Positions 23,609-36,200 of a stretch of 64,000 nucleotides of DNA are shown piece after piece. Under the pieces are notes generated by a model. It did no database searches and had not been told where the DNA came from. It saw nothing but the letters and a program-made list of their open reading frames with translations. Position numbers and translations under genes: made by a program. Each line of letters starts with the position of its first letter. Position 1 is the first letter of the stretch. This stretch comes from Diphasiastrum complanatum. Its lineage: Eukaryota; Streptophyta; Lycopodiopsida; Lycopodiales; Lycopodiaceae. Location of the stretch: positions 36,450,035-36,514,034 of the forward strand of contig CM055110.1 of the NCBI GenBank assembly GCA_029204225.1, given 5' to 3'.

Positions 23609-23946
23609 CCCAAAGTAGGAGGAGGAGGTGATAGAGCAGGCATGGACTCTTGAGTTGACTGGGCTGCATGCCTAGGAAGAGCAGGTAGCAGCTTTGCGTG
23701 GAGATCACGCTTGACAGTCGTGAGCCGGTTGCCAAACTTTTCATTCACAGGTTGCTTCTTGGCAATCCTGGTTGAGCGGGGCCCAGTAGGAGGATAAGTA
23801 GGTGCCTCGGATCGCAATTGATCAGAGGGACGAGGGAGGGTGTGCTGCTTCTGACCTGAAGCGGGCAGGAGAGGACTTGTTGTCTGCTGCTGTGTCAGAG
23901 GCCCTGTTGGATTTATCTCCTCTACTCTCCTAAATCCCATTCTCAT
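23605..23946 (-). mobile_element. Frame upstream of LINE ORF2 (ORF1 C-terminal piece)
   Basis: This 113-codon Pro/Ser/Arg-rich frame ends at a TGA that overlaps the ORF2 start as ATGA (23605-23608). That is an arrangement used for stop-and-restart translation in some LINEs. No zinc knuckle or RRM is visible, so only the end of ORF1 may be present and the element is 5' truncated near 23.95 kb. Confidence 0.4.
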
Positions 23947-26900
23947 CTACCTCCATTCATGCTGAATTTTTACTCATGTTGTCGCAAAGTCTGCATAGTT
24001 ACATGTAAAATAAGACAGATGAATAAAACATGAATGTCTGCATAAATACAAGTAAATTCTCGCAGGCGAAAAAAAAAGACGAAAAACGCGACACTGTGTT
24101 TTTACACGTGTTCTGTGACAGGCGAAAAAGGTGACACTGCCTTACAAATTGCCAAAGGTGCCCTAGGAAAAGCAAAGGCACCCTGTAAATCAAATCCCAA
24201 GGCATTTTGTCAGAGTGATGTATTTTTCGCATCTTCACCAACGTTCATTTCAGCAAAGGCTGACGTCGCGGCCTTTTCATGCTCATCCCATGCAATTTGT
24301 CGTAGCTTAGCAAACCACAATATCAGTAAGAATGTAGTATAAATGATTATCATTCCCACGGGGAGCATCATACAGAGGTATTCTGTCATTATTGGTAAGA
24401 TAAAAGGATTTATCTTTGAAGACCAGTGGAATGGAAATGTAAAACTGGTTGTCTGATGACATTTCTACGGTAGGCAGCCAGTACCGCCATTGAAAATGGT
24501 ACAAACAAACACCAAATAAGATATTCAGACAGTTCAACCAAGAAATCCAGATTCTGAAGAGTGAGAACTCAGAATGATTAGACATCCCCACAACATTAAG
24601 ATCACATGCTTCACAATTCAGATCCGGACTTAACCAAAACAAGAATGCCACAAGGCCGAATGATCCCTGCAGGCAATGCTTACAATGGGCTACGTTGACC
24701 CTCAATAGTCTTTATAAACTTGCTACTCACTTATCCTGGCAAGCAGTTCCAATCACAACATAGTTCGATTAATTACTGGGTTTAGTTCTAATTAATAATC
24801 TATGCATAGCATGGAATCCATCTTCTGTAGAATCACCATGAATTTCCTAGGATCAGTCAGAATAGACAATAACAATGAGCAGTATAATGTTCTTGAGAAA
24901 TAGAAAGTGTCTGTCACACACTTCTTCAGATTCCTGTGAAAATACAGTCTACATATACAAAGTTTGCGAATCACTGCATTGATTCAAGCCGACTAAGACT
25001 ACAGACAATATTTTATTCTGTCAAAAATAGCACAGATAAAAGCAGAGCAAGAACTCTACTCCTGCTTCCTACTCTACAGAACTACGAATGAATGAATGAT
25101 AGTATGAGCGTGGGCTTTGCTATATGTGTTTGAGGAAGCAAGCAAACTGCCGTCTGTAAGATCTCAAACGTTGTGTTTTATGAATTTCCAATGGTTTGCT
25201 GCCACATAGAGAGAGACTCACGTGAAACGATGCTTCTGCCATTTGGAAATGAGCATGCTGCTCTGTTCACCAGTAAATTGTTAACATGTAGCAGAGAACT
25301 GAAACGAAACAATATGCAACCCTTCTGAAGAAGACGTTGAAAGGAGCCCTTCAAATAATGTATGAAACGTGAAATGTGAAATGAAGACCCCATCTTTTGC
25401 CTCTAAAATGTTGAGAGAAATGAATTGTTGAAAGGTGTCTTCACATGTGTAAACACAGCCTTCAATACTTCAAATATGAAGTTCGGAGTCCGCCTAGCTG
25501 CCAACTGCCTTTCAATAGCTTTAAAACAGGCTTCAAACTTCAATGGTAGATGCAATACGTACGTTCTAGTTTATATCCAGTCTGGTGTAAACCACAAGAA
25601 GGTGACACGTGGCCAGTCTCCTGCCATGTTCATCACAGTAAATGTTGACTGGTCAACTCGAATATTTCTTCTGCAGAACAAATATTTGTCTGATAGTCGA
25701 ATATTTATTTGTCTGATCCTCGAATTTATCTCCATGGCATTCCTCTATGGTCGAACATTTATTTGTTTGACATTCGAATCTATAAACCACTTCTGAGAAC
25801 AAGCGTTATGCAGATTTGACACTCGAATGCCAGGAAGACACGTAAATATATTCGAATAAAATATTACAAGAGATTGTTGGGATAACTGACTATACCGGTT
25901 GTATAACCTTTAGTATGAAAGAAAGTGTGCAATTAGATTGAAAGAGAGAGAGAGAGAGAGAGACAGACACATCAACATGGAGTTCGAATGCTCGATAGAA
26001 TGTTATCCGGATGTGCATAACGGCAGACCCTCGAACCTTCAACATTCGATTAATCAGCATGCCCCTCCGAGTTCAACGGACTGAAATGAAAAGCTTCTTC
26101 AAAAACCTGTTAATAGACCTTTGAATATTCGGATCTCAAATCACAATCACGTGATTGAGTTACAAACACGACTGTTGATCTTCGAATTAAAACCTTTCAA
26201 ACTTAATATGTCTTGCCCTTCAATGATGTATAAAATCGCTAGCCTCAGCCTTGGTTAAAGTGGGCGCTGCTAAAGCTCTTATCCACTGAAATGTGGCTAT
26301 AGATTCTCAGACATGTGTGCCATTTGATAATCATGATCGAATTTGCCCTCATACATTAATGCGCTACTAGAAATTTACTCAAGCTACTTTAGTGATGACC
26401 GCCCAGATATATGAGTGATGAGCCTGCGTGTATAATCAGTGCGTTGGTTGCCTTAGAAAATAGTGAGAGAGCTCGAATCCTTCGAACTGGCTCGAAGAAG
26501 AAATATTTGTCTGGGGGGAAAAGTTTGGAAACTAGCATTCCTGATTCCGATAAGTGCCTTGAAGAATAGATGGCTGAACGAAAAGCGTCAGCAGACAACG
26601 ACATCAGTCTTCAGAACTGGCTTCAAATGCTAACTACACATAGCCATAGAAGAACCGCTGCTGGATAAGCGTTGCAGGCTATCTGCCTGGCTTCAAATGT
26701 AAAGGGAGAATGACAATTCGAATAGAGAGGAAGACCCGAAAAGCGCCAGAAGTGGTTACAAATTCCGAATGGGGACTGCTCAATGCTTCGTGAGAAGGTA
26801 AGAGACGTTGGACTGTCATTGATAGTTGAGCGAAATAAATAGCGTGTTTGCCTGAGCAGATAGCTCGAAGAAGATGAGAGATAGAGCAGTCGGAACTGCC

Positions 26901-27678
26901 TTCAAAACTTATTCGAATAATTCTTCGAGAGGCCTAGTGAACAGTTAAGGGCTTGAATATGTCATTGAAGAATAATTTATCATGTACAAATGCCAACTGA
27001 AGGCTCAAATAGTTGGCACTTATAACTGCCTGTGAGCTCGAACATAAGAAAAAGAATGGAAGGCACATAAATTAAGGCTTCGAGTTTGGTGGCTTAGGCC
27101 TCAAACATTTTATACTTAGACTAAAAAGTCTCCAAGGCCTCTTCAACAAAATGAGTAGACTCCACCCATGACGATTTTTAAACCATGCGCAAACTTAGGC
27201 TCAGAACCACTTACAATTGAGAATGCCCAGTGAACATATCATTTAAGCTTCAAAAATAAAGTCAGCACCAAGTATGGGCAAGATGAAAAGTGCCTCCGAA
27301 AATACATACAAGACTTTAGCAATAAAAATGCTCACAGCCAATGCCATATATGTAATATTGTCATCTTAGAACTGGCCTCAAATAAGCCTTGCCGACACAA
27401 ACTTATAGCTTGACCATCGCAAATAATATCAAGAATAAGTGACAACTCCACCAAGTACTGCATCAGTTACCAAAATCACCGATTTTCTGACAGAATGGTC
27501 AATAAAATTGACCATTATAAAATTCAGTGTATCACACAACTGCGCTAACAAATTTGACAACAACAATAGTCACCCATGATCTCCTACAGACAACACATCC
27601 ACTTTGTACTTTCTTCATCTGCACACCTGTAACATTGTGTATATATATTGAATACCATTTGCGTATTCAAAGAACAAG
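23947..27678. other. Long gene-poor stretch, decayed sequence
   Basis: I find no gene that I can support. A minus-strand block at 24310-24520 (RYWLPTVEMSSDNQFYISIP) looks exon-like but has no recognisable family. A GA run lies at about 25943-25962. From 25.6 to 27.1 kb the word TCGAA is unusually frequent, suggesting an old repeat. Confidence 0.35.
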
Positions 27679-27935
27679 TGTGTGTAAAATAATATCATCA
27701 GAAGCTTATCAGAGATAGACGAAGTAGATGTCTTGCGCATTGATTCTTTTGTATTGTCATTAACAGGTTCATTCCTTTTTACAAATTGAATTAGCTTTGT
27801 AGAACACGCGGTTTCGTCCACTTTTGTCTTGTGCTGAACAACATTATTGACATGTATATTTTGCTATACTTAATCTGATAAGAGCTCTAATGTTTTGCGT
27901 TCAGATTTGTGTTGCCTTCTATTTAAGGGCAAGAT
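27679..27935 (+). mobile_element. LTR fragment of the 63-kb LTR family
   Basis: It begins TGTGTGTAAAATAATATCATCAG and matches the reverse complement of the LTRs at 62.6-64.0 kb. Landmarks are AGCTTATCAGAGATAGACGA, TTGTCTTGTGCT, TTATTGACATGTATATTTTG and ACTTAATCTGATAA. Homology fades after about 27935. Confidence 0.75.
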
Positions 27936-29040
27936 CTCTAGAAGGGAAACGCTGCCTTGGATAGCCTTTATGAGGTCATCTACGTGAAACGACTAAATAT
28001 GAATCGACATATTAAACTAGAGTAATTTAATCTGTTAGTTAAATATATCTCTTATGGTATAATTGAACATACATTCAACCTAATTGTTAACTAGACCTTT
28101 TTAGGGAGCGACACACCTGTAGTCTTTAGAGGTGTGTTTGTTTGCTCTACATAACATGTAATGATCACACGCTTCAATCTCGATCATCAAGAGAGAAAGA
28201 GTTTATGTATTTGTGAAAGATTGAAGAAGTGAATAGAGTGTTGAGGATTATTTTCTCCTATCTCTATTCTCTGCACTATTGAGTGTGAGTGATCTTGAGT
28301 CTACTAGCAATCTTTACTGCATTACATGAATTACTCTCTGGTCAGACAAACGCTCTAGCGCATTACAGTCGTTTGCTGTATGTTCGTAAATATGCTCTAA
28401 AGAACTGTCTTAAAACTATCTTATTCGTCTGTCACGAACAATTTGTATTCGACACTCGAATAACGTCTATATTTGGTACAATCTAGGACAATCATTGATA
28501 GAATGGTATGTATACATATGAGATGACAGTCCTTGTCTGAGGAATTGAGTCTTTGATCTGTGTTCTTGCTCGTAACTGACATAAGTTTCTAACGTACTCT
28601 AAAACTATTTGTGCTCTTTAACCATAAACTTGGACTTAAGTTGTTGAGGACTTCTGTCTAGAATCGAACAGTTTGTGAATATGATTAACTAATTGTCTGC
28701 ACGAACTCGAGTACATTGAACATTTCTCGAATCTTTGCTGACAACTTAATCAGCCAGAGTGTAGTACTTCTGTACTACTCTGATAACATCTCACCTGTAG
28801 AATGCATTTCATTCAATTTGATAGATTGTTGTTATGGAATTATTAACACTACAAACCCCCAACATAAGAAATATAGGTTACCTTCTAAATGTCTGTTGAC
28901 AACCAGAATAACTCTCGAATCCACTTCACTCGAAACAAGTCATAATTGTACCAAATACATAACTTTGAAACGCTATCTTCTTGGGGTTTGACATTATTTA
29001 CTACAAAATCTATATATAAATTTTGTTGGTATAGTACGAC
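27936..29040. other. No gene seen; LTR-like leader sequence
   Basis: AT-rich sequence with GAGAGAAAGAG and a stretch resembling a retroelement transcript leader. No PBS or reading frame I can support. Confidence 0.3.
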
Positions 29041-30056
29041 ATCTCAAAACTAGCATGAAAGTGATGCTCAACTAAAAGATCTCGTAAGTCTAAAATTGAT
29101 TCTAGTGATAGCAAAGATGATTCAGATACTGAATCAAGTTCTAGTTTCTCAAGCTTGGAGTTTGAAAGTAGTGATTCATCAGAATTAGAAGCTGATAAAG
29201 GAGATAAAAAAAGTAAACAACGATCCAAACAGAAGGACGACATGAAAACTATCGAGGACAAGTTGTCCACTTCTGAAGTTGAAAAGCTTTGGAAGAGTAA
29301 TATGGCTGATCTTAATAAAAAATCTAATGATTTGAAGTTGTAGATCTCTGAAATTGCAGACAAAATACCAAAAGCTGCTGATGGATTATAAAATTTATAA
29401 GCTTTATGTTCATCAAGAATAGCCAATGAAAATATATTTATCTGTCCTATGATCCATGGGAAACTTCTGGACATTCTAAAAAAGACTGCACAACTGTGAA
29501 TGTAAAGTATATTGAAGATCCTGCCCAGGAGGTACTCTTTATTTTTCAGAATGATGCGACTACTAATTATGTTCAGGGTATTGCAGCACAAGCTCAACAG
29601 GATAGACCAAAGTTCGCACCAAGAAGACACAATAGTTATCAAACCACTTGGTTTGCCATCTTATTCAGTGCTAATTGGACGACCCTGGCTTTATCAATCA
29701 AATGCAAGTGTTTATTGGAAATCTAGAGAGTTGAGATTTCAAATGGCGAGACCAATAATGGAGGTAAGCCCGCAGAACAAATAATCGCTTGGAGTCGTGA
29801 CAAATATGAAGGTGAAACTCTTTTGTCTAACACCAGTCTTACCTCAGAAGATTCTTTTTATGCACATATTTTTTCCAATGCATCTGACATCGAAGTGCAA
29901 TATTTCGAATGCTATGAGAATACTAACGAAGAAGAATTCTTCGATTCCTGCAACGCTGAAGCGGGTGTTTTGAATAAAGAAAGAAAAGTTGCTGACACGA
30001 ATTCTGAAGAGTCTGATGACAATTCAAGTGACAAATTTGACTATTTCGAACAATAA
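29041..30056 (+). pseudogene. LTR-retroelement gag/protease fragment
   Basis: An acidic/basic gag-like frame (SSDSSELEADKGDKKSKQRS) is followed by PLGLPSYSVLIGRPWLYQ. The LIGRPWL box and the later hydrophobic strand resemble the C-terminal half of Ty3-gypsy aspartic proteases. The coding then drifts across frames into an acidic tail (EESDDNSSDKFDYF). No reverse transcriptase follows. The copy abuts the truncated end of the second H3-like gene, so an insertion here may have removed the rest of that gene. Confidence 0.5.
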
Positions 30057-30189
30057 TTTGGTAATAAGAACGAGGCTGACGACAAAAATATATCTATGGA
30101 GTCAACCATGCGTGAAATTCATGGCCATACCAAGGCCAGTGTGACAGAAAGTATCATTCTACCAGATTCTACTGAACTAGTTGAACTTG

Positions 30190-30821
30190 CACAAGTGGAT
30201 GAGTAGTATCTACAGGAATTACAGGAGTATCCAAATCGATGTAGCTATATCTACAATCTTGTCTAGGGCAGCATTATCTACATTTGCATCCGGGTTAGGC
30301 TTCACAAAATCGGTGGTATTTATCCTCCTTACTTTCTTCGGGGCTCTCTTGGAGGCTGCCTACTTCCTAGGGCGCTTGGTAGGAAGATCAGTCCTGTCTA
30401 GAAGAACAGGTCTAGGAGCAGCAGGCTGAGACATATGTAACTTGAAAAATCTCTCTCTCATTCTCATCAATAACTAAAAGTCCTTAGGCATAATGGTGAC
30501 TCTCTTAGAATGAATACGAAGCAAAAATGAATCTTAAAAGAAAAGACTCATATAGTCCTCAGCAGCTTCCTGAAGGCACTGGAGAGCCGAGGGTGTGAAT
30601 TTAACAAGTTGATCGAGATCATTTCTAGTTATGTGGTGGACAGCACGTTAGAATGGAGCTCTGGGAATCAACAGAGCGGTTGATCTCTGATACTTACGAA
30701 TATCAGAGAGCCACCTGTTGCAGTTGCGCCTTCTAGATCTAATCAGAGGTGTAATGGCAACCGCAGAGGTTGAGGATGAGCCAGCAGAGAAGAAATCCCT
30801 CGTCTGCTTTCTTCTATCCAT
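30190..30821 (-). pseudogene. Second H3/CENH3-like gene copy with N-terminal tail, four in-frame stops
   Basis: From ATG 30821 one frame reads MDRRKQTRDFF (compare the M-x-R-x-KQT start of histone H3), a Ser-rich tail, then DIRKYQRSTALLIPRAPF. Next come RAVHHIT, KFTPSALQCLQEAAEDY, HSKRVTIMPKDF and a basic extension with LDRTDLPT, KRPRK and SKRAPKK. Stops lie at 30648, 30534, 30474 and 30360 (plus-strand start of each codon) with no frameshift through the histone fold. LLIPRAPF and EAAEDY resemble CENH3, while VTIMPKD is typical of H3. The extension and linker (LDRTDLPT, LDKI) are shared with the copy at 3.2 kb, but sequence homologous to the Ulp1 part is missing below 30.19 kb. Confidence 0.75.
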
Positions 30822-31270
30822 AGAAGTATACTGAGGGATATCGGACTTGTGCGTGATGACTAGGATAAGAAGGGGAGGATTCTGAAGCGTTCGCAGAGGA
30901 GCGATATGTACGGAAAGAAAGTACGGTGGTATATCGGACCTCTGCGAGGCAAATATCAGAGAGATCCTTGAATATAGAAGAGAGATACACAAGTCCGATA
31001 TGAGGAGACACATAAGTAGAAATATTGGACCTGTGCGCATGAAATGTAGTACGAAGGTGGCGCACAAGTGCGATATGCAAAGGGGAAAAAAAGTGAAAAA
31101 AATTCATCGGAGTTTGTGATTTTATATCGTGGTTCACATGTGCGAAAGAATGTCTTGTCGCACGTGCAAACTGTCAAGTCATCAAAAAGTGACACGTGGC
31201 GACAAGTCAGTGAATGGTCATTCAACACATGTCAAGTTGTCATTTCACACATGTGGGATTGTACGACGTA
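30822..31270 (-). promoter_or_regulatory. Upstream region of the second H3-like copy with CACGTG sites
   Basis: CACGTG occurs at 31161 and 31193, with several CACATG variants nearby. The gene-proximal part repeats GATATCGGACNTGTGCG-like words. This resembles the CACGTG-rich promoter at 3.74-4.0 kb, suggesting that both copies carried their own control region. Function is inferred. Confidence 0.45.
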
Positions 31271-31394
31271 ATGAGAGAACGACACGTATGGTCCATCCGA
31301 CTAATGAACACGAAGTTAAGAAAACAGTTTAAACACCCGACTAGATCAATCACCACAACACAACGTCAAGTGCAACAAGACAAGACAACAGAAT

Positions 31395-31575
31395 TGCTCA
31401 CCACAGAATGTATATTCAACTAATAAGTAAGTACAAAGATAAAGTTGCTTAAAAGCACTCAAAGGGCTCGTAAAAGAAAGACGACCTGATATTTCTAGAA
31501 CTAAGCACACGTGGTGCCGTCGAAATAAGGAAGCACTGTATAAGTCGATCATTGCTATTTTAACTCTCTCCCTCA
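31395..31575 (-). mobile_element. Polypurine tract and start of 3' LTR, copia element C
   Basis: On the minus strand, TTGAGGGAGAGAG (31563-31575) is a typical polypurine tract downstream of the RNase H end of element C. The sequence below it is the probable start of a 3' LTR, whose lower end I cannot place. Confidence 0.4.
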
Positions 31576-31653
31576 ATGATCAACGTCTCTCTTTATTTTA
31601 GAGTTTACTCTATTCATGGAACATACCTCCATGATAGTATTATAAGTAAAGGC

Positions 31654-32640
31654 TTTTTACATAACCAAATCTAAGCCAAGTTTGGCTCTAAAAGTCTCAA
31701 ACTTTTCTTTACTTAAGGCTTCCGTAAAAAAATCAGCAACTTGTAACAACGTAGAATAGTGTACAATACTCATATCTTCAGATTGTAGCTTCTCACGCAC
31801 AAAGTGATATTTTACCTCAATATGTTTTGTCCTTGCATGAAAGACATGATTCTTAGCCAATTGTATTCCACTTTGACTGTCACAGAAAATAACAGTAGGA
31901 TCTACCTGCTTCATGCCAATCTCACGTAACAACTTACGTAACCAAACAGCTTCCTGGGTAGCAGAACTTAACGCTTTATATTCGGCTTCTATAGAAGAAA
32001 GAGAAATAGTATCTTGCTTCTTGCTAGACCATGAAAAACAACCGCTACTAAAATTGAAGGCATATCCTGTTGTTGATTTTCTATCATCTATACTTCCTGC
32101 CCAATCAGTTCAACATAACTCTGCAACTTAGGTAAAACACTTTGTCTTTTGTAGATTAGGCCAAGGTTCCTTTTTGCAGCTTTCCAATGGTCCATAGTGG
32201 GTGATGACATGAATTGGCTAATCAAACTTACAACATAGCAGATATCAGGACGTGTAGTCATAAGATATTTCAAACTCCCAACTAGCTTACGAAATAGAGT
32301 AGCGTCAACATGTGCACTATCATCAATACGAGATAATGTTTTACCAGCTTCGCAAGGGGTGATGGAAGGTTTGCACTCTGTCATATGAAATCTCTCCAAT
32401 GCCTCGCCCACATACTTGTTTTGACATAACCTGATATCACTGCCAGTTTGCCATACTTCCACACCCAAGCAGTAGTGCATAAGATCTAAATCCATCATCT
32501 CAAACTGCTTGCATAAGTTGGCTTTGATAGAATGAGTGAGGTTTTCATCATTGCCCGTGATAATGATATCATCAACGTAAAGTACAATCAAGACAATGCT
32601 ATCTTCATTTATAAGAACATAAAGATTTGGATCTGAATTT
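31654..32640 (-). pseudogene. Ty1-copia RT-RNase H fragment (element C)
   Basis: On the minus strand, IVLYVDDIIITGND is the reverse-transcriptase catalytic box. LVGSLKYLMTTRPDI and HWKAAKR are the RT/RNase H connection, and after a disrupted stretch comes VIFCDSQSGIQLAKN, HARTKHIEVKYHFVRE and the usual copia C terminus. The 5' two-thirds of the element is absent; the boundary is near 32.65 kb. Confidence 0.85.
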
Positions 32641-32659
32641 GTTCTTACAAACCCATGAA

Positions 32660-33298
32660 AAAGAAATTAATTGTCAATGCGTCCATAGACCAGTGTAGCT
32701 GGCTGCGCGCGCTGACCTGCGAGCCTTCCTCACGCCATCTTCAAGCTTCCTTACATAAGCTATGGCTATGGCAGCCTGACTAACTCCACGTTACCTCTCT
32801 TCATAGTCCGCGGCCGCCCACGACCTCTCCACACGTTCCCAACAGCAGCAGGGCGCCCACTTCTGGCTCTTTACAGCTTCAAAAATGGATTTGTATCAAG
32901 AGAAAAATATTTTTTCCCTTATTGAAACCCTAGCTGTCAAAGAAAAAGATATTTTTGGGCTTTATCTGATCTTCTTGAGAATTTCTCTGAGCAGCTACCT
33001 ATTCCTCTGAGGTTGCCCTACAACAAGCAATCTTCTGCTCCAAACCGCTCTTCAAACGGTGTTCGATTGGATTCAAATCAATCACAAATGCCAAGCAACC
33101 CTCCAGAAGAATTTTTCAGCTTCAATCTTTGCTTGCCCACTGATTCAGCCGACAACCTTTTGCCTCTGAATCTTCTTATAGTTTTGAGCTATTCCACGAA
33201 TCTCCACAGACTCGACACTCTAAGAGTCCATCATCATTGTGCTTGGCCCTTATTGTGGTATCTCGATTGCCTCCAACATCATCTGCAACCACACTACC
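32660..33298. other. Spacer between two copia fragments, no gene supported
   Basis: Mixed sequence of locally higher GC at 32.68-32.88 kb. A plus-strand open frame at 33013-33315 has no recognisable domain and partly overlaps the copia RNase H end on the other strand. Confidence 0.35.
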
Positions 33299-36200
33299 TC
33301 ATTCGCCACCTTTGAAGCTGCGAGAGGATTGAGCCACCAAGGTTTGCTTTTTGCATATCCAGTTGATTGCAGCTCCGCACACTATTGTACATCCTCTAGT
33401 AATGGACTTGTTCTCATCTTTGTAGCTTGCCCAGTTCGCATCACTGTAGTGATGCAGCTCGAATCCTTTTCCTTCGTTTTCAGCTCTGTAGGTTAATCCC
33501 ATATTCTGGGTACCCTGATACTGTAGGATTCGTTTGGCCATTTGCCAATGTGCTAGGCCAGGATTGGAAGAGAATTGGCTCAAGGCGTAAATAGAGAAAG
33601 CCAGATCGGGTCTGGTATAAATTGTGAGGTACATCAGACTACCAATTAAGTTCTGGTAGGGTATACCTGCCATCTTCTGTTCTTCCTCTTCCATTTTTGG
33701 GCAATCCTGCTTCGTAAGCTTGGCTCCAGCTATCATTGGCGTGGTCTTTTCTTTGCAGTCCATCATGTGGTACTGCTTTAGTACTTTTTTTGGCATATTC
33801 TGACTGACTCAAGTGCATTTCGCCCTTTGTTCGATCTCTTCTGATCTCCAACCCTAGGCATTTCGTTGCTTCTCCAAGATCTGTGATTTTGTAGCCTTCA
33901 GAAATTTGACTCTTTTTGTCTTTGATCAGCATCAAAGAATTTCCTATCATCAGCGAATCATCCACAAAAATGTTCAGTATCACAAAATCCTTTCCTACTC
34001 TTTTAATGTAGACATTGCAGTATGGTTGAGTAGGATTGAAGTCTAGAGACTTCAGAAGACCATCAAGCTTGGGTCTTCATAGCCTTCAAGCTGCTTCATG
34101 AAGATTTCCTCCTATAGGTCTCTGTGGAGAAAGGCTGTTTTCACGTCAATCTGGTGAATTTCTAGATTGTGCTGTGTGGCGTATGCAAGGAGTAGCCTTA
34201 TGCTTGTCATCTTGACCATGAGCGAATATGTGGCGAAATAAGCAACACGATATCTCTGCGTGTAGCCCTTCGCGACATGCCTTGCTTTGTAGCGGCCAAT
34301 GGTGCCATCTGATTTCATCTTTTTCTTGTACACCCACTTGCAGTCGACTATTTTTCTGTTTTCTGGCAGTGGCTCTAATGTCCATGCCTTGTTTCGCCTC
34401 ATCGACTCGATCTCCTCTGACATTGCCTGCTTTCAGAATTCTCCCTCTGGACTTTGGATAGTTTCTTGGTATATTGCTGGCTCTTCAGTGAAGCTGCAGT
34501 ACTCGAACTACGTGTCTTCGCTCCATTGAAGATTGTCAGAGTAATGGTTTGGAGGTCTTCTTTGTCTCGTTGACCTTCTAGGTTCGTTTCGTCGCTGCAC
34601 AAACGTTTCTTGTTCGTGGGATTGATCTTCTTCTTCCTGCTGCTCTAGAGTTTGCGGCTCTGCATTTTGATTTGATGTCTGTCATCGAACTCCCTCTTGA
34701 ATGGGCAGCAGTGTGAAGATCTCATGGCCTCTTTCGTCTTTCAGTCCAGGGAATGTGGACTCATCGAACTTCACATATCTGCTCGAAACAACCTTCTTCG
34801 TGGTTGGGTTGTAGAGCCTGTACACATGTGTTCTGTTCGAGTAGCCGACCATGATTGTTTGCTCAGATTTATCATCGAGCTTGCTTCTTTTTTCTTTTGA
34901 AATGTATGCTACACATCCAAACACTCATACGTATGATAGATCAGGCTTTCTGCCTGTCCACATTTCGTATGGTGTTTTGTTTTCCAGCACTATTGTTGTA
35001 GATCTGTTCTACAGGTGTACAACTACAGCTATTGCCTCAGTCCAGAATTGACCTGGTAATTGAGCCTGTGCCATAATGCATCTGGCTCCTTCGACTAGCG
35101 TTTGGTTTTTTCTTTCTGCAACACCATTGTATTCTGGTGTGTATGTAGGAGTGAATTGGTGTTTGATCCCGCGTTCTTCGCAGAATTTTGAGAATTCTTT
35201 GGTTTTGTATTTACCTCTGTTGTCAGATCTAAGGATCTAAGGATCTATATTTTTTTTGAGATGTGTCGCTCTGCAAATGCCACGAACTTCTTGAAGGAAT
35301 CAAACACTTCAGATTTCTTCTTTAAGTAGTAGATCATGGTCATCCGGCTGTAATCATCTATGAACGTTAGAAAGTATATTGAACCTGAGAGCGAATCCTT
35401 CTTCATCGGTCCACAGACATCATAGTGGACGAGCTCAAGAACTTCCTTGGCTCTTCTTCCCTCATGTGTGAATGGATTCCGATGTTGCTTGCCTTTCTGG
35501 CAAGCTTCGCAGGACTCAATTTCGGGTCTTGAAATCTTGAGACCTGTGACTATGTCTTTTCTGCTCATGTTATATAGGCTCCGCATGTTCAGATGATACA
35601 TTATCCTATGCCAGAGCTGACCTTCTTTTTCTGATGCATTTAATATGCTATCAAAGTTGTTGATTATTTTGGCCTGGTAGAGGTTTCCTTCTCAGCTTCC
35701 GATCGTCAATGATCGCAGAAAGAAGATTGCTGATTTGAGAACTTCATCTTCTCGAATCTTGGCTTGTTCTTGTTTCCTTTCGTGAAAAGAGCCTTCTCTT
35801 GATTACTGTTTCTCTCTCCTTCATCTCTCATCAGTCTCTCATCAGTGACAAGACTGACTGCTTTGTCGAATGTCATATCTGGTAGACTCAGTATGAGAAC
35901 TGATAGGACGTCGATAGAGATTACATGAAGTATATCAGCTGCTGTGGTGCTGGGACCTGGTGCTCCCGTTCTGATGCAACGAGTTGAGCAAAGATCGTTC
36001 TGATCTTCTCAACGTGCTGATCCAACTGGCTGTCATCCCATCGTAATGATTGCAGCTGATTGTGAAGGTGTATGACTGAAGCTGCAGTAGATCTTCATTT
36101 ATGGATGAAATGATAATCGCCATTCCGCGCTCATCTTTTCTGATCCATTCAGCTCTCCTTGGATCTCCCTTAGGAGGCTGCACCTCTGAGAGTTCGGTCA

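Noticed and set aside
29010-29642. Minus-strand 210-codon ORF
   Set aside because: Antisense shadow of the Ser/Lys-rich gag-like plus strand; no family features.
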